Origin: Coniferiporia sulphurascens
Lineage: Eukaryota > Basidiomycota > Agaricomycetes > Hymenochaetales > Hymenochaetaceae
Reading direction: 5' to 3'
Length of the DNA stretch: 64,000 nucleotides
Assembly (NCBI GenBank): GCA_002794785.1
Contig: NBBA01000009.1
Coordinates: 1,550,001-1,614,000 of the forward strand
The position numbers and the translations under genes were made by a program. Position 1 is the first letter of the stretch. Each line of letters starts with the position of its first letter. This document shows positions 1 through 11,454 of the stretch, piece after piece. Under the pieces are notes generated by a model. It worked only from the letters and a program-made list of their open reading frames with translations. It searched no databases and was not told the origin of the DNA.

Positions 1-1522
1 ACGACCAAGATGCTCCCGCTCTGCATCATCATAATCGCTTCTGAGAAGCTCAGGGCCCGATAGTCCGTCCGCGGACGTGGAGGAGGGGACGTCTGTGTCA
101 ACGTGCGCTTGCGATCCGTTAGTGTTCGCCACGGCTGGGCCTGTAACTTCCCTAGGTGTTGACGTCGGTTCGGCGGGTTGCTCCGAGCGTTCCTCGCGTC
201 CGACCATTTCCTCACCGGCCGCATTCTCGGGCCTAGCTTCTTCGGACCTATACGAACTCTGGTCCCTTTCTCCTTTGTTATTCAGGCTCGAGCTGGAACT
301 TTCCACGTCGGGAACGTTCATAGCGGGGTGCTCGCCGACAAGGGAGTCCTTCCCAAGCGCAGCGCTGTCGCTCTTCTTCATGCCCACTGCAGTGCGCATG
401 GCATTCCCCATACCTGCTCCCTTCGTTTCATCTTCTTGATTGTCGCGTTCATGCTGTTTGCCGAGGAGGCTGCGCGCAGCCTGGCTTGAGAATTCTGTGT
501 CGATATCTATTTAAAGTCATTAGATTGATGGAATACATGGAAGTGATAATGACGTACACTTAAGATGTTTGTTGTCCCGACCAAACTTATAGCCATCTGT
601 GCGGGCTGGCGGTTTTTCGAGGAGCGGCAGAGACGGATCCAGTGCGTTCGACCACGTAAACAGGGCGACATCGTAAAAGCTCTCGACAATAGGACCCTCA
701 AGATGGATCATCATCTCTACGTTCGGCCGGTCTTGTATGTTATTGCTATTTAAGCACGCCACCTCGCGGTCGACGACGAGGTACTTGGCATGGAACGTGC
801 CAAGCAGTGGACGATGGTAATTAACGACCTCAAAGTGAATACCGCCGAGTTCTTCGAGGCGAGGCAGGCCGACGTCTGGCCACTTCTCTGGCGGTACCCT
901 GACGTGATTATTGAGCACCTGTGAAGGCGTGCCACGGTCGTAGATGAGCTTTACGACGGGTCGTTCTTCGGGCGAGCGCTTGGTGCATCTCTTGGAGAGC
1001 GCTCGGAGGGCGTCGGAGATGAGCGCGGCGGAGTGCGAGTCCTCCCAGTAGTTTGTTGCGATATATACTTCGTGCCGCGCGCGGACGATGAGGTCGGCGT
1101 AATGCCGCATAATATCAGGAATGACGGAGACGATGGAAAGCGGGATGACGCCAGAAGAGCCGATGAGCGAGGGGGAGACAAGGTTGGCGAGTGGGTCTTC
1201 ATTAAGAGTCTCTAATACGTCTGCATATATCTAGGAGGAAGACTTTCAGCCGCAACGAGCGGGTATGAAATTACAAGCTGGGACGTACTCTGAGGAACAA
1301 GTCCGACGGCCGAGCAGGAAACTTGCCGCAAGCAGCAGCTCTTTCAAGCCTCTCTTTCTCGTCTTCTTCCCAATCCTCCTTTGATTTCCTCGAAGGTGAT
1401 TTGTTCCATTGCTTTCGTAGCTGCTTCACGACGCTACCTATGTCTCTTGTGGGGTCCTTTGCAAGTTCTACAGCGATAGACTGGGTTGAGGTGCAGAGGT
1501 CGAGTGCGAAATTGGAATCCAT
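1..1522 (-). CDS. Phospholipase D-like (HxK-motif) protein, 3' end outside window
   Basis: Fungal PLD-superfamily protein; these enzymes use HxK motifs to cleave phosphodiesters, but the substrate cannot be read here. Exon 1 is about 1289-1522, from the ATG at 1522, and begins MDSNFALDLC. A 79-nt GT-AG intron (1210-1288) leads to exon 2 (1209 down to about 550), which carries the PLD half-site FHAKYLVVDREVACLNSN: an H-x-K-x4-D pattern followed by SNN. A further intron, about 60 nt, leads to a third exon (about 485 to 1) that is acidic, Ser-rich and still open at the window edge. The exact 2/3 junction is ambiguous: an in-frame stop lies at 520 if the intron is retained. The visible part holds one HxK half-site, so the second, if present, lies outside. 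The family call is fairly sure and the splice details are less so. Confidence 0.72.
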
Positions 1523-4500
1523 TTAGGTGTAGCAACAGGAGATAGAGATGGGAGATGGAGCACAAACGAAAAACAGCGCATATAACCCAGACCCGACCTA
1601 TGACGACAACATTCCACCTCCAAAAAAGCTTGCTATAATTAGACCATGGGGTCGTCGCGGCGTTTTAAAACGGAACTTTATAATCTAACCTGTGGCGATT
1701 TTAAGCGTGTCAGTGTTCAACGGTAGCCTTCGTACGTAGCTGCCTTGACATACTATTAAAATAAAGAAACTTTCAGGAAAATGGAAAGAACAGTAGACAA
1801 AATAAATAAATAAATCCGGCTTCGGACTCCGGGTTGGAGGAGCACCGTGGAGCACTCCAGGAGTCCAGGTCCAGGCAGTGCACTCCCGCAGTAGAATGCG
1901 CGTCATCTTTCATCGCAATTCAACAAATATACAATAACAACGCTCCATCTTAGCAGTTTTGACATAGATAGCGCCTCCGCTGAAGTTTCAATTCGACATG
2001 ATGGAAAGTGAGCAAGTGCACAGGGTCAGGTCACTTTTCAAAAACTGCAGAGTTTTTCCCGATCACGTGATCACAGCGGGACTTTCCGTGAGAATCGTCA
2101 ATGGTCCTGTTGCAGCCTTGCCCCCCTGTTCCGATGTCAACTAGCAGCATAAAGCAGCTCCTGATCCTGATTGAGAAAAAAATGCGGTTTCGGCAAGACA
2201 TTTTTTCATATATCGAAATACGAGTGATTTGCAGCTGATGCGAACAGTACTGGAAGCACTCTATAACTAGGCATGGTACGAATGTCACCGTTTGAAAGCG
2301 ACAAATTCGCTGAAACCTACGATTGCAGGAACATGCCAAGTACTCTTGAATCTTCTCCATATGCATATCGATAACTGGTACATAATGCAGGGCTATTTTA
2401 ATCAAACCGTATGAAAGCGAACAACAATAGCTTATTAACGGCGCTGCATGCCGAGTTCACAGCTTCCAACAATCCGGTGAGCTCGGGACTCGAACCTCTG
2501 AAACGCGCCGCTCTCGCGCACTAGATAAGAGTCCTGCAAACGAATAACGCCAAGTGCGCTCCCACTCTCATTTCTGTCAGCGATATTGTTGATATCGAAC
2601 ACACGAGCTGGTTATTACATCTTTATCAACAACTGCGGCGCACGAGCTGGCAATAGCGCTGTAGCGCGTTCGGTGCGGCCTCAATTTGAGGATGGCCGAC
2701 GGGCAAGCTGAGATTGCTGGAGTTTTTGTATGCACTCGTATATACGCTCATATAGCGCGTGACGCCTTGACGCGCCCAATATCGTCGCGCCGCAGATCTT
2801 GCGAGCCAGTGGCGCTCGCGTATTCGCCCCACCCGTCCTAAACCCCGCATATCATGCATCGTGCATCGAGCGTATCTGTACACTAAAAGTGAGGTACCAC
2901 GACGCACCCGGCGCCCATCGCAATTACACCTCAGCAAGAACCGAAGCGAAAATCACCTGAGATCTGGTCGCAGGCTACTTGTAACTATGTATGTACAAAC
3001 CGAGTCAATCTCAAGAGGGAGAAAGAGAGGCAGCGCCGTTGACGATAATCAATTTGGCGCGTTGGCGATTCTCTCGCGGGAAGGTGCGGACCCGGACCGT
3101 ACTGCACCCGGGCGCGGATGAACGGAGTGCCCGTGTACTCCCATGCTCAACGAAAGCAGATCTGCTTTTGACGCTATGAACCCCAAAACTGGCCAGTAGC
3201 TAGTTTAAATTAAATGTGGCGAAGCTTCGCACCTCGTAAATCCCAAGGATGTACGCTGCGCTCCGCGATACGCACCCGTTCCCCGTTCTCCGGAAGGAGA
3301 TGAGAAGGTAAGAAAAAAGAAGAGAAGAGAAGAGGGAAACATAGGGGAGAGAAAGCGACGTGCCCCTTCCTTCTCTTGCACGCGCCGTTGATCGCTGTTT
3401 AGGTGCGCGACGATAGGGACGCCGCTCGTCGTCATCGAAGATGATCTCTTTGTAGGGATGCATGGGCCTGGGACAGAAGATAACCTTGATGTGTGGAAAT
3501 TCGCAGAGAACCGAACTGAAATCCGCGAGCACACGCCTAAGACGCGTGATGCGTGAAGACGGCATGATCGATTGGGCCCAGGCAGATAGACAGGCGCGTC
3601 AAGCGAGGTCGTCCGCCGTTTTTGATGGGAACTAAAGGAAGCTCAGAGGGATATATAGAAGATGCTGTAAACTTGCGTGATCTTGATAGAGGGAGAAAAA
3701 ATCCTTCCTGATTTAGAGCGGACTGTAAGGCACCCGCTCGAGGACATCCGAAGTGTTTGAATGCGAAATGTCTTTGTTCTCTGATCTTGATTGTGCTGAA
3801 CGAAAAGTGAAGGGGCCATGTAACGAGGACACCGGCCTCTCGACGTTGTCCCTACAGCTTCTATCACCGATGGTCGAAGAGATGGCAAGTAGAGCATGCA
3901 CTGAGACAATTGATTTGGGGTGATATTTCAGGTAAATAAACGAAGCGGAGTGTTGGTACGGCAGCACCGAAGCGTTTCATTGGGAGTGAGGGAAAGCAGA
4001 GGCACCCTTTAGCGGTCACTCGAAATGAGTCGGCAAATTATCTGGGAAGTCGATGCAAGGGACAGACGTGCAGATCTAGCGAAGACCGAAGGCATGATGA
4101 AATCTTGAGGGAAAATATTGAAAAAAAAGGAAAACAGGCGCTCGCTCGTCACGTAAGGAGAGAGACGTGTCCGCCGGGAAGTCGTCCTCACGTCGCCGAG
4201 CCGCCCAGGGCTCGGCGCATTGCGTCAGCGCTATGAGGTCGAGGGCGGAAAAGGCAATCTAATGCGCGTGTATCGACAGTGCTAACCGCCGTCTGATGTA
4301 AGTACGAGAACCACGGAGAAAGCGGGCGCCTATCGGAAGAGGAGTTGAGAGTGGGATACGATCTTCAAAGCCTTTCTTCTACGCGGAGCGGTACACGGTA
4401 GAAACGCTATGCACAGGAGACGTGATGAACGGATTTGCCCTGATTTTTACGCGCAGTTAACCCTTTCTTTAGGTCTCGACCCGGACCCGCGACGTGTCCG

Positions 4501-5240
4501 TGCAGGGTGTGCCTGCCAGGTCCCAGTAGCGGGATGAAAACCTGAGGCAGCTTGAGAATCGGCGGTGAATACCAGGGACGAAGATAGCGCATTCCCGGCA
4601 GAACAGTATCCGTCGTCCAAAGTTAGAACAGCTTCGATATATGTATCCACGTACTACAAACGTCGACCCAGGCTCAGGCGGCACCGCCGCGCGATCTGAC
4701 TAGGAGCAGTGCGGCGCTTGTGGCCGAGTGAAGAGTTGTGCTGTTTTTGCTATCATCCAGTGGTGGCGGGTGGGCGGAGGCTGCCGATACATGCATGGTC
4801 AGTGGCCATGCTCGAAGAACGCGGAGGCTGGCGCCACTGATTCCGCACCAGGTGAAAAAAAAGGAATTCGAAGCCTAAAAGGCACGATCGACGCTGAACT
4901 TAAAGCCGCATGCGCTCTTTATTGTATAAAAACGCATTTAAAAAATAGCGAGATAAGAACGGCGGCAGGGCGCCGTGATAGCGCATTTCAAAAGAATTAT
5001 ATACGGAATTCGGCTCGTGGCGTTCAATAAAATAAAACGAGGAAATGCGAGTACGGAAAGAGGATTTAATAACGTCAGCCGGCACGGGCCGAGAATAACG
5101 AGTGGCAGTGCAGAGCGAATGAGGACAGAATCTGACGAGGACTACTCACCATTCCTCCACCAACATAAATACAGCCACAAAGTGCCCCCCGTTCGCACCT
5201 CCCTCTTTCGCTTTCCTTCTTTCCCCAGCCATCATCTCAA
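1523..5240. other. 3.7-kb interval without a convincing gene
   Basis: No long open frame with protein-like composition is visible. Short frames up to 124 codons look random. One minus-strand frame (3200-3565, starting MPSSRITRLRRVLADF) has an ATG and a plausible first half, but it runs into a low-complexity pyrimidine tract and matches nothing I recognise. A tRNA-like B box lies at 2486-2496 and is listed separately. A purine-rich stretch sits near 3310-3350. The interval may hold promoters for genes on either side or decayed repeats. Confidence 0.5.
2476..2560 (-). other. tRNA-like / Pol III B-box fragment
   Basis: On the minus strand, GGTTCGAGTCC (2486-2496) matches the internal Pol III B box exactly. 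Upstream of it is a GC-rich hairpin-like segment (about 2504-2519, GCGCGAGAGCGGCGCG), reminiscent of a long variable arm, and a possible anticodon-like loop. Acceptor and D arms do not pair properly and no good A box is seen. This is therefore not called as a functional tRNA; a tRNA pseudogene or the head of a tRNA-derived SINE is more likely. Confidence 0.3.
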
Positions 5241-6278
5241 ATGGCTATCCACTTTCGCTTCGTGACTGGCAAGCGGAACAAGAAGGACTCTGCAGCGGAC
5301 ACGGAGGGCACAGAGGGCACAGCGGCGGTCTCGACGGTCCCGGCGTCGGTAAACACAGCCACGAACAGAGGCTCCACGGTCGCCTCCAAATCCTCGCCGT
5401 CCGCGACGACGAGCACAGATACCGCTACTGACGCCGCTCCCAGCTCACGTCCGCACCTCAAGCATGCTTCACATAGTCTACCGGTCCCGCGGTTGCCCCC
5501 GGGTTCTCCGACTAGCTACCGCTACAACATCGATTATATCACCAAAGGTGCCAGCGCACTCCCCGCTGTTGAAGCTCCCAGGAAGGCATCTCGCCGTCCC
5601 TCATCTGCAGACTCTGGCTTGCCTGGGCGTAAACGGACTCGCAGTGCGCTGAGCGCACCGCCCCCTGCCATCCTTGGCACAACAGACGGACGTGCTCCCC
5701 TACACTCCCTTTCAAATGCGCGCAGCTTTTCTGGGAGCGTACGACGTGGCGCCTATGACTTCGAGTCTTGCACACCGCCTCTTCCAAGAGACGGACGCCC
5801 CTTCACTCCGTCCTCTGCTTCCTCGGTCAGGTCTTCTACCTCAGATTTTTCCCTCTTCCCCTCCACATCTGCTTCGACATCTGCCACCTCCCTCGGGGTG
5901 CCCTCCCTCGCCGGGTCCTGTGACCCCTTACCCGACTCGCTCTCCTCAAGCGCGCTTTACCAGGCTATCCACAGCACGTCGCGTCTAGGGAAGACGCAGC
6001 AGGAACACATCTCCGCACTCGAGCGTGAGGAAGCTGCACGTCAGCGTGCGCTGCGCAGCCACGTGGTCGCGGGTATGTTGCTCGCGCGATCGACCGCGGC
6101 CGTGAGGCCTCTGACGCGCCGGGCCGCTGGCGACGTTCCCGTGCGCTCGGGGCCGCTAGTTCTTGGGATGGACCTCGACGGGGAGGGACGCGCTGAGGCA
6201 GGTGCTGTGCGCGCGTGGGGTGTACGGGGAAAGGGCTATGTGAAGAGTGGGTTGTCTATGGCAGTAGTAGTCGAGTAA
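5241..6278 (+). CDS. Ser/Thr/Ala-rich basidiomycete protein of unknown function
   Basis: Single-exon frame of 345 codons from an ATG preceded by a pyrimidine-rich leader. Not recognised. It begins MAIHFRFVTGKRNKKD, then runs through about 170 residues of low-complexity Ser/Thr/Pro/Ala with basic patches (for example PGRKRTRSAL, around residue 128). A more ordered C-terminal third (roughly residues 235-345) contains ALYQAIHSTSRLGKTQQEHI, a charged helix (SALEREEAARQRALRSHV) and a Gly-rich end. No signal peptide or membrane segment is seen. The basic patches and disorder would suit a nuclear or regulatory protein, but this is inference. GC-rich codon use agrees with neighbouring genes. Confidence 0.6.
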   Translation: MAIHFRFVTGKRNKKDSAADTEGTEGTAAVSTVPASVNTATNRGSTVASKSSPSATTSTDTATDAAPSSRPHLKHASHSLPVPRLPPGSPTSYRYNIDYITKGASALPAVEAPRKASRRPSSADSGLPGRKRTRSALSAPPPAILGTTDGRAPLHSLSNARSFSGSVRRGAYDFESCTPPLPRDGRPFTPSSASSVRSSTSDFSLFPSTSASTSATSLGVPSLAGSCDPLPDSLSSSALYQAIHSTSRLGKTQQEHISALEREEAARQRALRSHVVAGMLLARSTAAVRPLTRRAAGDVPVRSGPLVLGMDLDGEGRAEAGAVRAWGVRGKGYVKSGLSMAVVVE

Positions 6279-8243
6279 GGACTTGAAGCTCCGGTTACTT
6301 TCCACGAGTGAGTCGCTAATTTTTCTTCCATATCCAAAGTGACAGTTTTTGACTGACTACACTCAATAGATTGTTTATTTGTCTATCTGGTGTACTACGT
6401 CCCAATATTTTTTTCTCTGGGTCTCTCTTGCAGCTGTATTATTTGTGTCGCTCTCTCTCTCTCTCTGCTCTATCACTTGTCTCCTCATTTCCACTTCCAT
6501 TCCTATTTTCTTCTTCACTCATCTCAACTTTCCTGCTAGACTCATTTCAACCATCCTTTTCATTTCTCACTTCTAGGTGTACCATACGAGCCGCAATCTC
6601 CCTAACAACCTAAACAACGCCCGCCCGCACCGCTACTTGCTATTTCTGCCACTCCCTTCTCCTCGCCCCCCTTTCCTCCACCCCCCACCTCTGCCGCGCT
6701 TCCAATGTGCATATTCATATACTAGAACCACAGTATCCACAAGCACCCCTCGTTCATGGACTCTTCTGCTTTCATGTTTCCTCGCTTTCTCAGCCATCTA
6801 TTTTTTTTATCACGCTACTACTGCTGGCTCTTCCAAGTTACTCGCCACCGCAGCGGCGGCAACGTCGGCCTCGTCGGCCTCTCCCGTCCTTACTGTATTT
6901 ACAATACCATTTACGTACTAGAGGTCCCTGTACCCCCGCCCTTGAGCGTCTTACTTCTGAGCCACTCGTGGCGTCCGTCCAAATGCATATTGGGGTTGAT
7001 TCCGCCCCCCTCCACACGGTCAAACTTACGGGGGGCTTATCTCCGCTGTGCTGCCACTGACCGGTAACGTCGCGATGATGCCGTTTCCTAGACTTCGACG
7101 TCTCGACGCTCCGGCACCTCGACGCCTGCAGTGTGCATACGGTCTCGACACGAGTTAAAATCCCCCCTATGCCGGGGTGCTAGTGCGGCCAGCGGTACTT
7201 GCTGAAATTTCTAGTTTGGTCCTCCGAGTCGAATACGCGTGGGCTGTGCGCGACATCGACATGATGTGCAAAATGGAACTTCAGGAAGAGTGAGTGGGGA
7301 AAGACGTCATGACAGGCCTTACCGGGCCAGGTGGGAGTGCGTGTGTGTGTGTCATGGCAGTGGGCCGGGTGGTGAGCCTTACTGTGATTGATAGGTACAG
7401 GTCAGACTGGGAGCCGAATACCGTAGTATCAAGCGAAATACAACTCGAGTGGAATGGAAAGTAGGTTTTTGCTGATGTAGTAAGTGCGTACGTGTGCAGA
7501 GTCTTTTATTAGATATCCCCGAGGGCTCTGAAGGAGGAGTCTAATCTCACGTACCGTACTGGCGTTAATATTGTAGTAGTATGGCCCGGGTTCTAATAGT
7601 GTATACTTGGGCGAGTCACCTCCTGACAACTACTAGTAGTAGTCACGATATCAGTAATACCGCATACATCGATAGTCATGCAGACTTGAACTTAACCTCA
7701 ATCAGATGTAACAAACCCGGACGACGAGAGACAATTGTAAGGCATTTATTATAGGGCGCGTTCATAAATACATAGACTTGGAAGAATTTTATAATACACA
7801 AGATCAATAAAGGACGGGGCCGTAATACAGGATGGTATTACAACTATATGCACTCGTATGGAACGTTCACGATACTCAGACAATCTTGAAAAAAGAAGGA
7901 TGAGAGAAGGGGCAGAAACAAAAGGAGAAAAAAATCGGGATGAAGAGGCAGGACGAAGACAGAGACAATACAAGACTCGTGACGAAGACGAACGGAAAAG
8001 CAAGAGACGGGAGCAGAGAGACAGAGACAGACAAATCTAGAGAAGAAGATCCAAGGAACCGGTCGATGGAACGTTATACATGTAGATGGTATAAGAATCA
8101 GGGGTCGACAGTTCAATAGAAACAGAAGACGGTAACCAATATATTTTGACAGAGAAGAACCGAATACATTAGCAACGCAAGTGCTGTGGCCATCTTCTCC
8201 TCGGAACCAAAGTCTCGACAGCATATTTAACTTGATGAGCCCT
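6279..8243. other. Non-coding interval with strand-asymmetric tracts
   Basis: A strongly pyrimidine-rich region on the plus strand lies at about 6400-6790, including a CTCTCT run near 6452-6470. A purine-rich region lies at about 7860-8040. The overlapping open frames here (for example the Arg/Glu/Lys-rich one at 7858-8040) follow from this composition and are not called. A short GT run (GTGTGTGTGTGT) lies near 7339-7351. Nothing else is supported. Confidence 0.5.
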
Positions 8244-8477
8244 TTAATCAGCCGTCAACGACAGGTGACCGTATTTGACTTGACCCAAGTGTACTCCAGG
8301 CAGAGACCCATTCACAGTTGCACCTATGGCGGAGAGCAGCGCCCAGTAGGCGTAATAAGGGGCGAGTCCCACGTAGTGTTCGCCAACGACGGTCGAATTT
8401 GTAGACCGAGTAGAGTCCAGGCAATTTCAGATGCAGAAACGCCCCTCGAACTTAACGTTGACGCCTTCATACTCGTA

Positions 8478-10800
8478 CTACCTGGAGCCGGAGTGATCGT
8501 CGAGAAAAAAAAATCCAAGACGAAGACAGACTCGAGCTTGAACCAATAGTCTAGATAGGATAGCGAATGGAACCACTACTTGCACTTGACGTTGAAGTAA
8601 TAGCACCGCTTGCGTTCGACTTTGCACGTCGTCCGTTCGACGCCTTGCCTTTGGTCTTCCTCGACACCGACTCACTTCAGTGAACCCAGGCAGATCGTAG
8701 TCCAGCGAACTCTGGTCGATTGATCCAGACACTCCAGCCGAGAACGAAGGAATAGCCAACAGCGTCGTAGCTTTGACCGCTACAGAACCAGTCGATTCGG
8801 CGTCCGAGTCCTCAGCAAGTACAGGTTCCGGAGAAGGATCAGAGTCAGGGCCAAATGGAAGAGCGTCATTGACAGCCTCGGCCTCATGACGGAGCTTCTT
8901 ATTTAATTTCTTTCGCGCGGCAGCAGCACTGCGCTTCTTGGCCGCCTTGCTCTTGACGGCCGGCGCATAGGTGATGTTATTATCGTTAGTTGGTGTGTCG
9001 TCAATTACGTCTGGCATGCCAGTGGTGCAGATGATAGTTGCTTCAACGGGTGTGGGCTTACCCGTACTTGCACTGATTAGTCCCGCCAAAGGCAAGGCAA
9101 CTTGGATATCCTCGATTAGTTCGGTGCGTCCACAATCGAACCGTACCGAATCTCGGGCACACTCGACTTCGGTCTGGATAGACCCATGAGGCATCCAAAG
9201 TCCACTCCGCACTCTCGCTACGACACTAGCCGCGACGGGAAAGACCGATATCGACAGGATTACCAGCATCTATGGACAAACGTCAGCTCCCGACCGAGGA
9301 AAAGACGATGCGTATGACTAACCACTCGGACGCCCTCAACATCGTGACAAGGTGCCGCAAATTTCAGAACATCGGGATTGATCCGGGAATCTACCTCTGC
9401 AAGCACTTGCATAGTAAGACGATGGAGATATAGCATCCCAAGCCACATCTATCACATTACTCAATCAGCCGCCCGGTCACGCAATTAGCTGATCTATTTA
9501 CCTTTCTCTTAAGGCCTCTCGTCAACTTCAAGCTGGCTTGCTTATCCACCATCACTGCATAAGCCCAATAGCCCTAAGTACGTTGGAACCGTGAGCAGTC
9601 GCCGGTGACGTGAGGTACAAACAAACTTACGCGAGTGAAAGATTCAGTCTCTTCGGAACGAGCTTTGCCACTGGTCCACCGCATCCTCCGTCCTAATTTC
9701 ACCCTTTCCCTGGGCATCACCGCGAAAGTAGAGTTTCCAATCTGCATAGACTCAAACAGCATACACACTCCAAGCTCAGGCACGTCGTCGTTCGCCCAAG
9801 ACGCTTGCAACGACCGCATAGCTAAAGTGCATTTACTCAGAATATCGGTCTGATCAATTCGTGCCGGATGCTCAAGCGTATTCGCGAGCAATTCCAACCT
9901 TTCTTCGCCCTCCGTAGGGACGCGCTCGGAGGTGTGGGACGTCTCCACTGCGGCGAGATTCTCAGCGGCACAGTGGAAGACGAAGTAGATAGAGATGACA
10001 TTGACGGATTGAGTGGCTGGGTCGAAGACGACCCTGTCCGTCGGAAGGGTGGCAAGTAGCGCGTCGCCAGAACGATAGAGAGAAGAAAGCCGTTTGAATT
10101 TCCAGACCTGGTCCGAGAGCACGGTAGTTGCCGCTAAAGGCCCGCCGCCGACAGTTCGGAGTTCCGCATATGAGAGACTGCGGGTGGATGCCGGGAAGAC
10201 GTTCGCGAAGACATATAGCTGCGACCGCAGTGTGGACTCGAAGTCTGCACCAGCCCGTTTAATGGTGTGCCGTATCCTTGAGGCCCACTTCTTAACAGTG
10301 GCAATTCCCTTGGCCGCTTCGATGACCCTTAGCCTAGACTTGACAAAAGCCGTAGAAATTCGCCTCGGTAGTCCGTAGATCATGCTTCTTGGGTAGTATA
10401 CCAGCACAGACGAGGCCTCCGCAGACTGAGAAACGGTGACCGAACCCGTGGCAGCCACCGTAGTTGTTGAGGCGTGCGTGACCCACTGGGCACCAGTCGA
10501 CACCAGCTCCACCAGGGAGACTGAAGGCGAAGAGATAGTTGATGTGTTACTGACAGAAACGTTGAACAATGTGTTAGATTGATGTATGTTGATGATGTGG
10601 ACTGGGGTAGTGTGGGCATTCAAGACGACACTGAGGTCGTTGAATGCATTAGTGAATGTTTGCAATATGTTATTATAACCATGAGACGAGTTGCCACTGG
10701 ACAGGGCTGGCATCCGAGTCAACGCGAAGCCGTCGGCTGCCTTGAAACCCCTGATGATAGTCAGGGCTATCCAAATTGTGAGTTGGGCAAGCACCAGCAT
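8478..10800 (-). CDS. Unknown membrane-anchored protein, four exons, uncertain 3' end
   Basis: Not recognised. Four frames join through clean GT-AG introns in phase 0: exon 1 9631-10800 (donor GTAAGT), exon 2 9502-9573, exon 3 9323-9448, exon 4 from 9269. The product is about 719 aa if the exon 4 frame is kept to the stop at 8478. The N-terminus MLVLAQLTIWIALTIIRGF looks like a signal anchor. A Ser/Thr-rich segment with several N-x-S/T sites follows (residues ~30-130). A second hydrophobic stretch, MLVILSISVFPVAASVVARV, opens exon 4, and the tail after it is Lys/Ala-rich, then acidic. The end is doubtful: the tail frame becomes atypical after GFTE (about 8680), while the frame shifted by one base encodes a Ser/Lys/Arg-rich tail ending at 8551. 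Either a sequencing or genomic indel, or a missed intron, is possible. Confidence 0.6.
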
Positions 10801-11454
10801 GATGATGGTGCTTCAAGCCGAAGAGTGGAAGGTTATCTGAGGGTGGATGGGCGCTATGCGAGAGAAGATGGGCATCTCAGATCAAGAAGCGATGGGGGGG
10901 TTGTGGCCGCTCGGGGGGATTTTATAGAGTGGCATGGATGATTCGTGGGAGTACGACGCGTCGATACGAGTACAACAACCGCGTCGGTGGCGGGACGAGC
11001 GACGCGACGCGCCTCTCCTTCCTATTTGGGATGGTGGCACTCGTTTTGGAATTCGGGTGGTTGTTCTCGACTGACTCCGGGGGAGAGCATCCAATTTGCC
11101 AGTAATCACAATGCATATTTATAATTTCATTACAGATGGACCTCACGCACTCCCGAGGCAGATTAGTATTCTCCACATCCCTAGTACATACAGTGTATAT
11201 TATTATATTATCTTGTAGCAGACTCAGCCTTCAAGTGTTTTCGACTTCATTTCTTTATAGTACGCTGGAGGTTTTGATTTTCCTCAACTCTTTTTTCTCC
11301 GGCTCGCAAAAGTGGGTTCGCTGATTAAGATTTAAGGAGCCTTTATTGAATTTCGGATATCAATACGCGTCGCGACGCGTGACGTAATGCAATACCAATA
11401 AGCCCCCGCGTTGCCTTCTCGTAGCCACAATTCCTCTTTCAACTGAACACCAAC
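10801..11454. other. Divergent promoter region
   Basis: This 654-bp interval separates the minus-strand membrane gene from the plus-strand 199-aa gene. It contains the double-MluI palindrome at 11365-11380 and a TGACGTAA element right after it, both annotated below. A GC-rich stretch with several CGCG/GACGCG words lies at 10950-11020. No coding frame is supported. Confidence 0.5.
11365..11386. promoter_or_regulatory. Double MCB (ACGCGT) palindrome plus CRE-like site
   Basis: ACGCGTCGCGACGCGT (11365-11380) is a perfect 16-bp palindrome made of two MluI cell-cycle boxes. It overlaps TGACGTAA (11380-11387), a CRE/ATF-type word, and lies 75 bp upstream of the ATG at 11455. In yeasts ACGCGT is bound by MBF (Mbp1/Swi6, or Res1/2-Cdc10) at G1/S genes. 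That role here is inferred. Confidence 0.5.

Noticed and set aside
2476..2560. Functional tRNA gene
   Set aside because: The B box is perfect, but acceptor and D-arm pairing and the A box fail.
3200..3565. Minus-strand ATG frame starting MPSSRITRLRRVLADF
   Set aside because: The first half looks plausible, but the second half is a low-complexity pyrimidine translation; no family match and no clear intron to rescue it.
7858..8040. 60-codon Arg/Glu/Lys-rich plus-strand frame
   Set aside because: Produced by a purine-rich tract; no splice partners, and an unrelated frame exists on the other strand.
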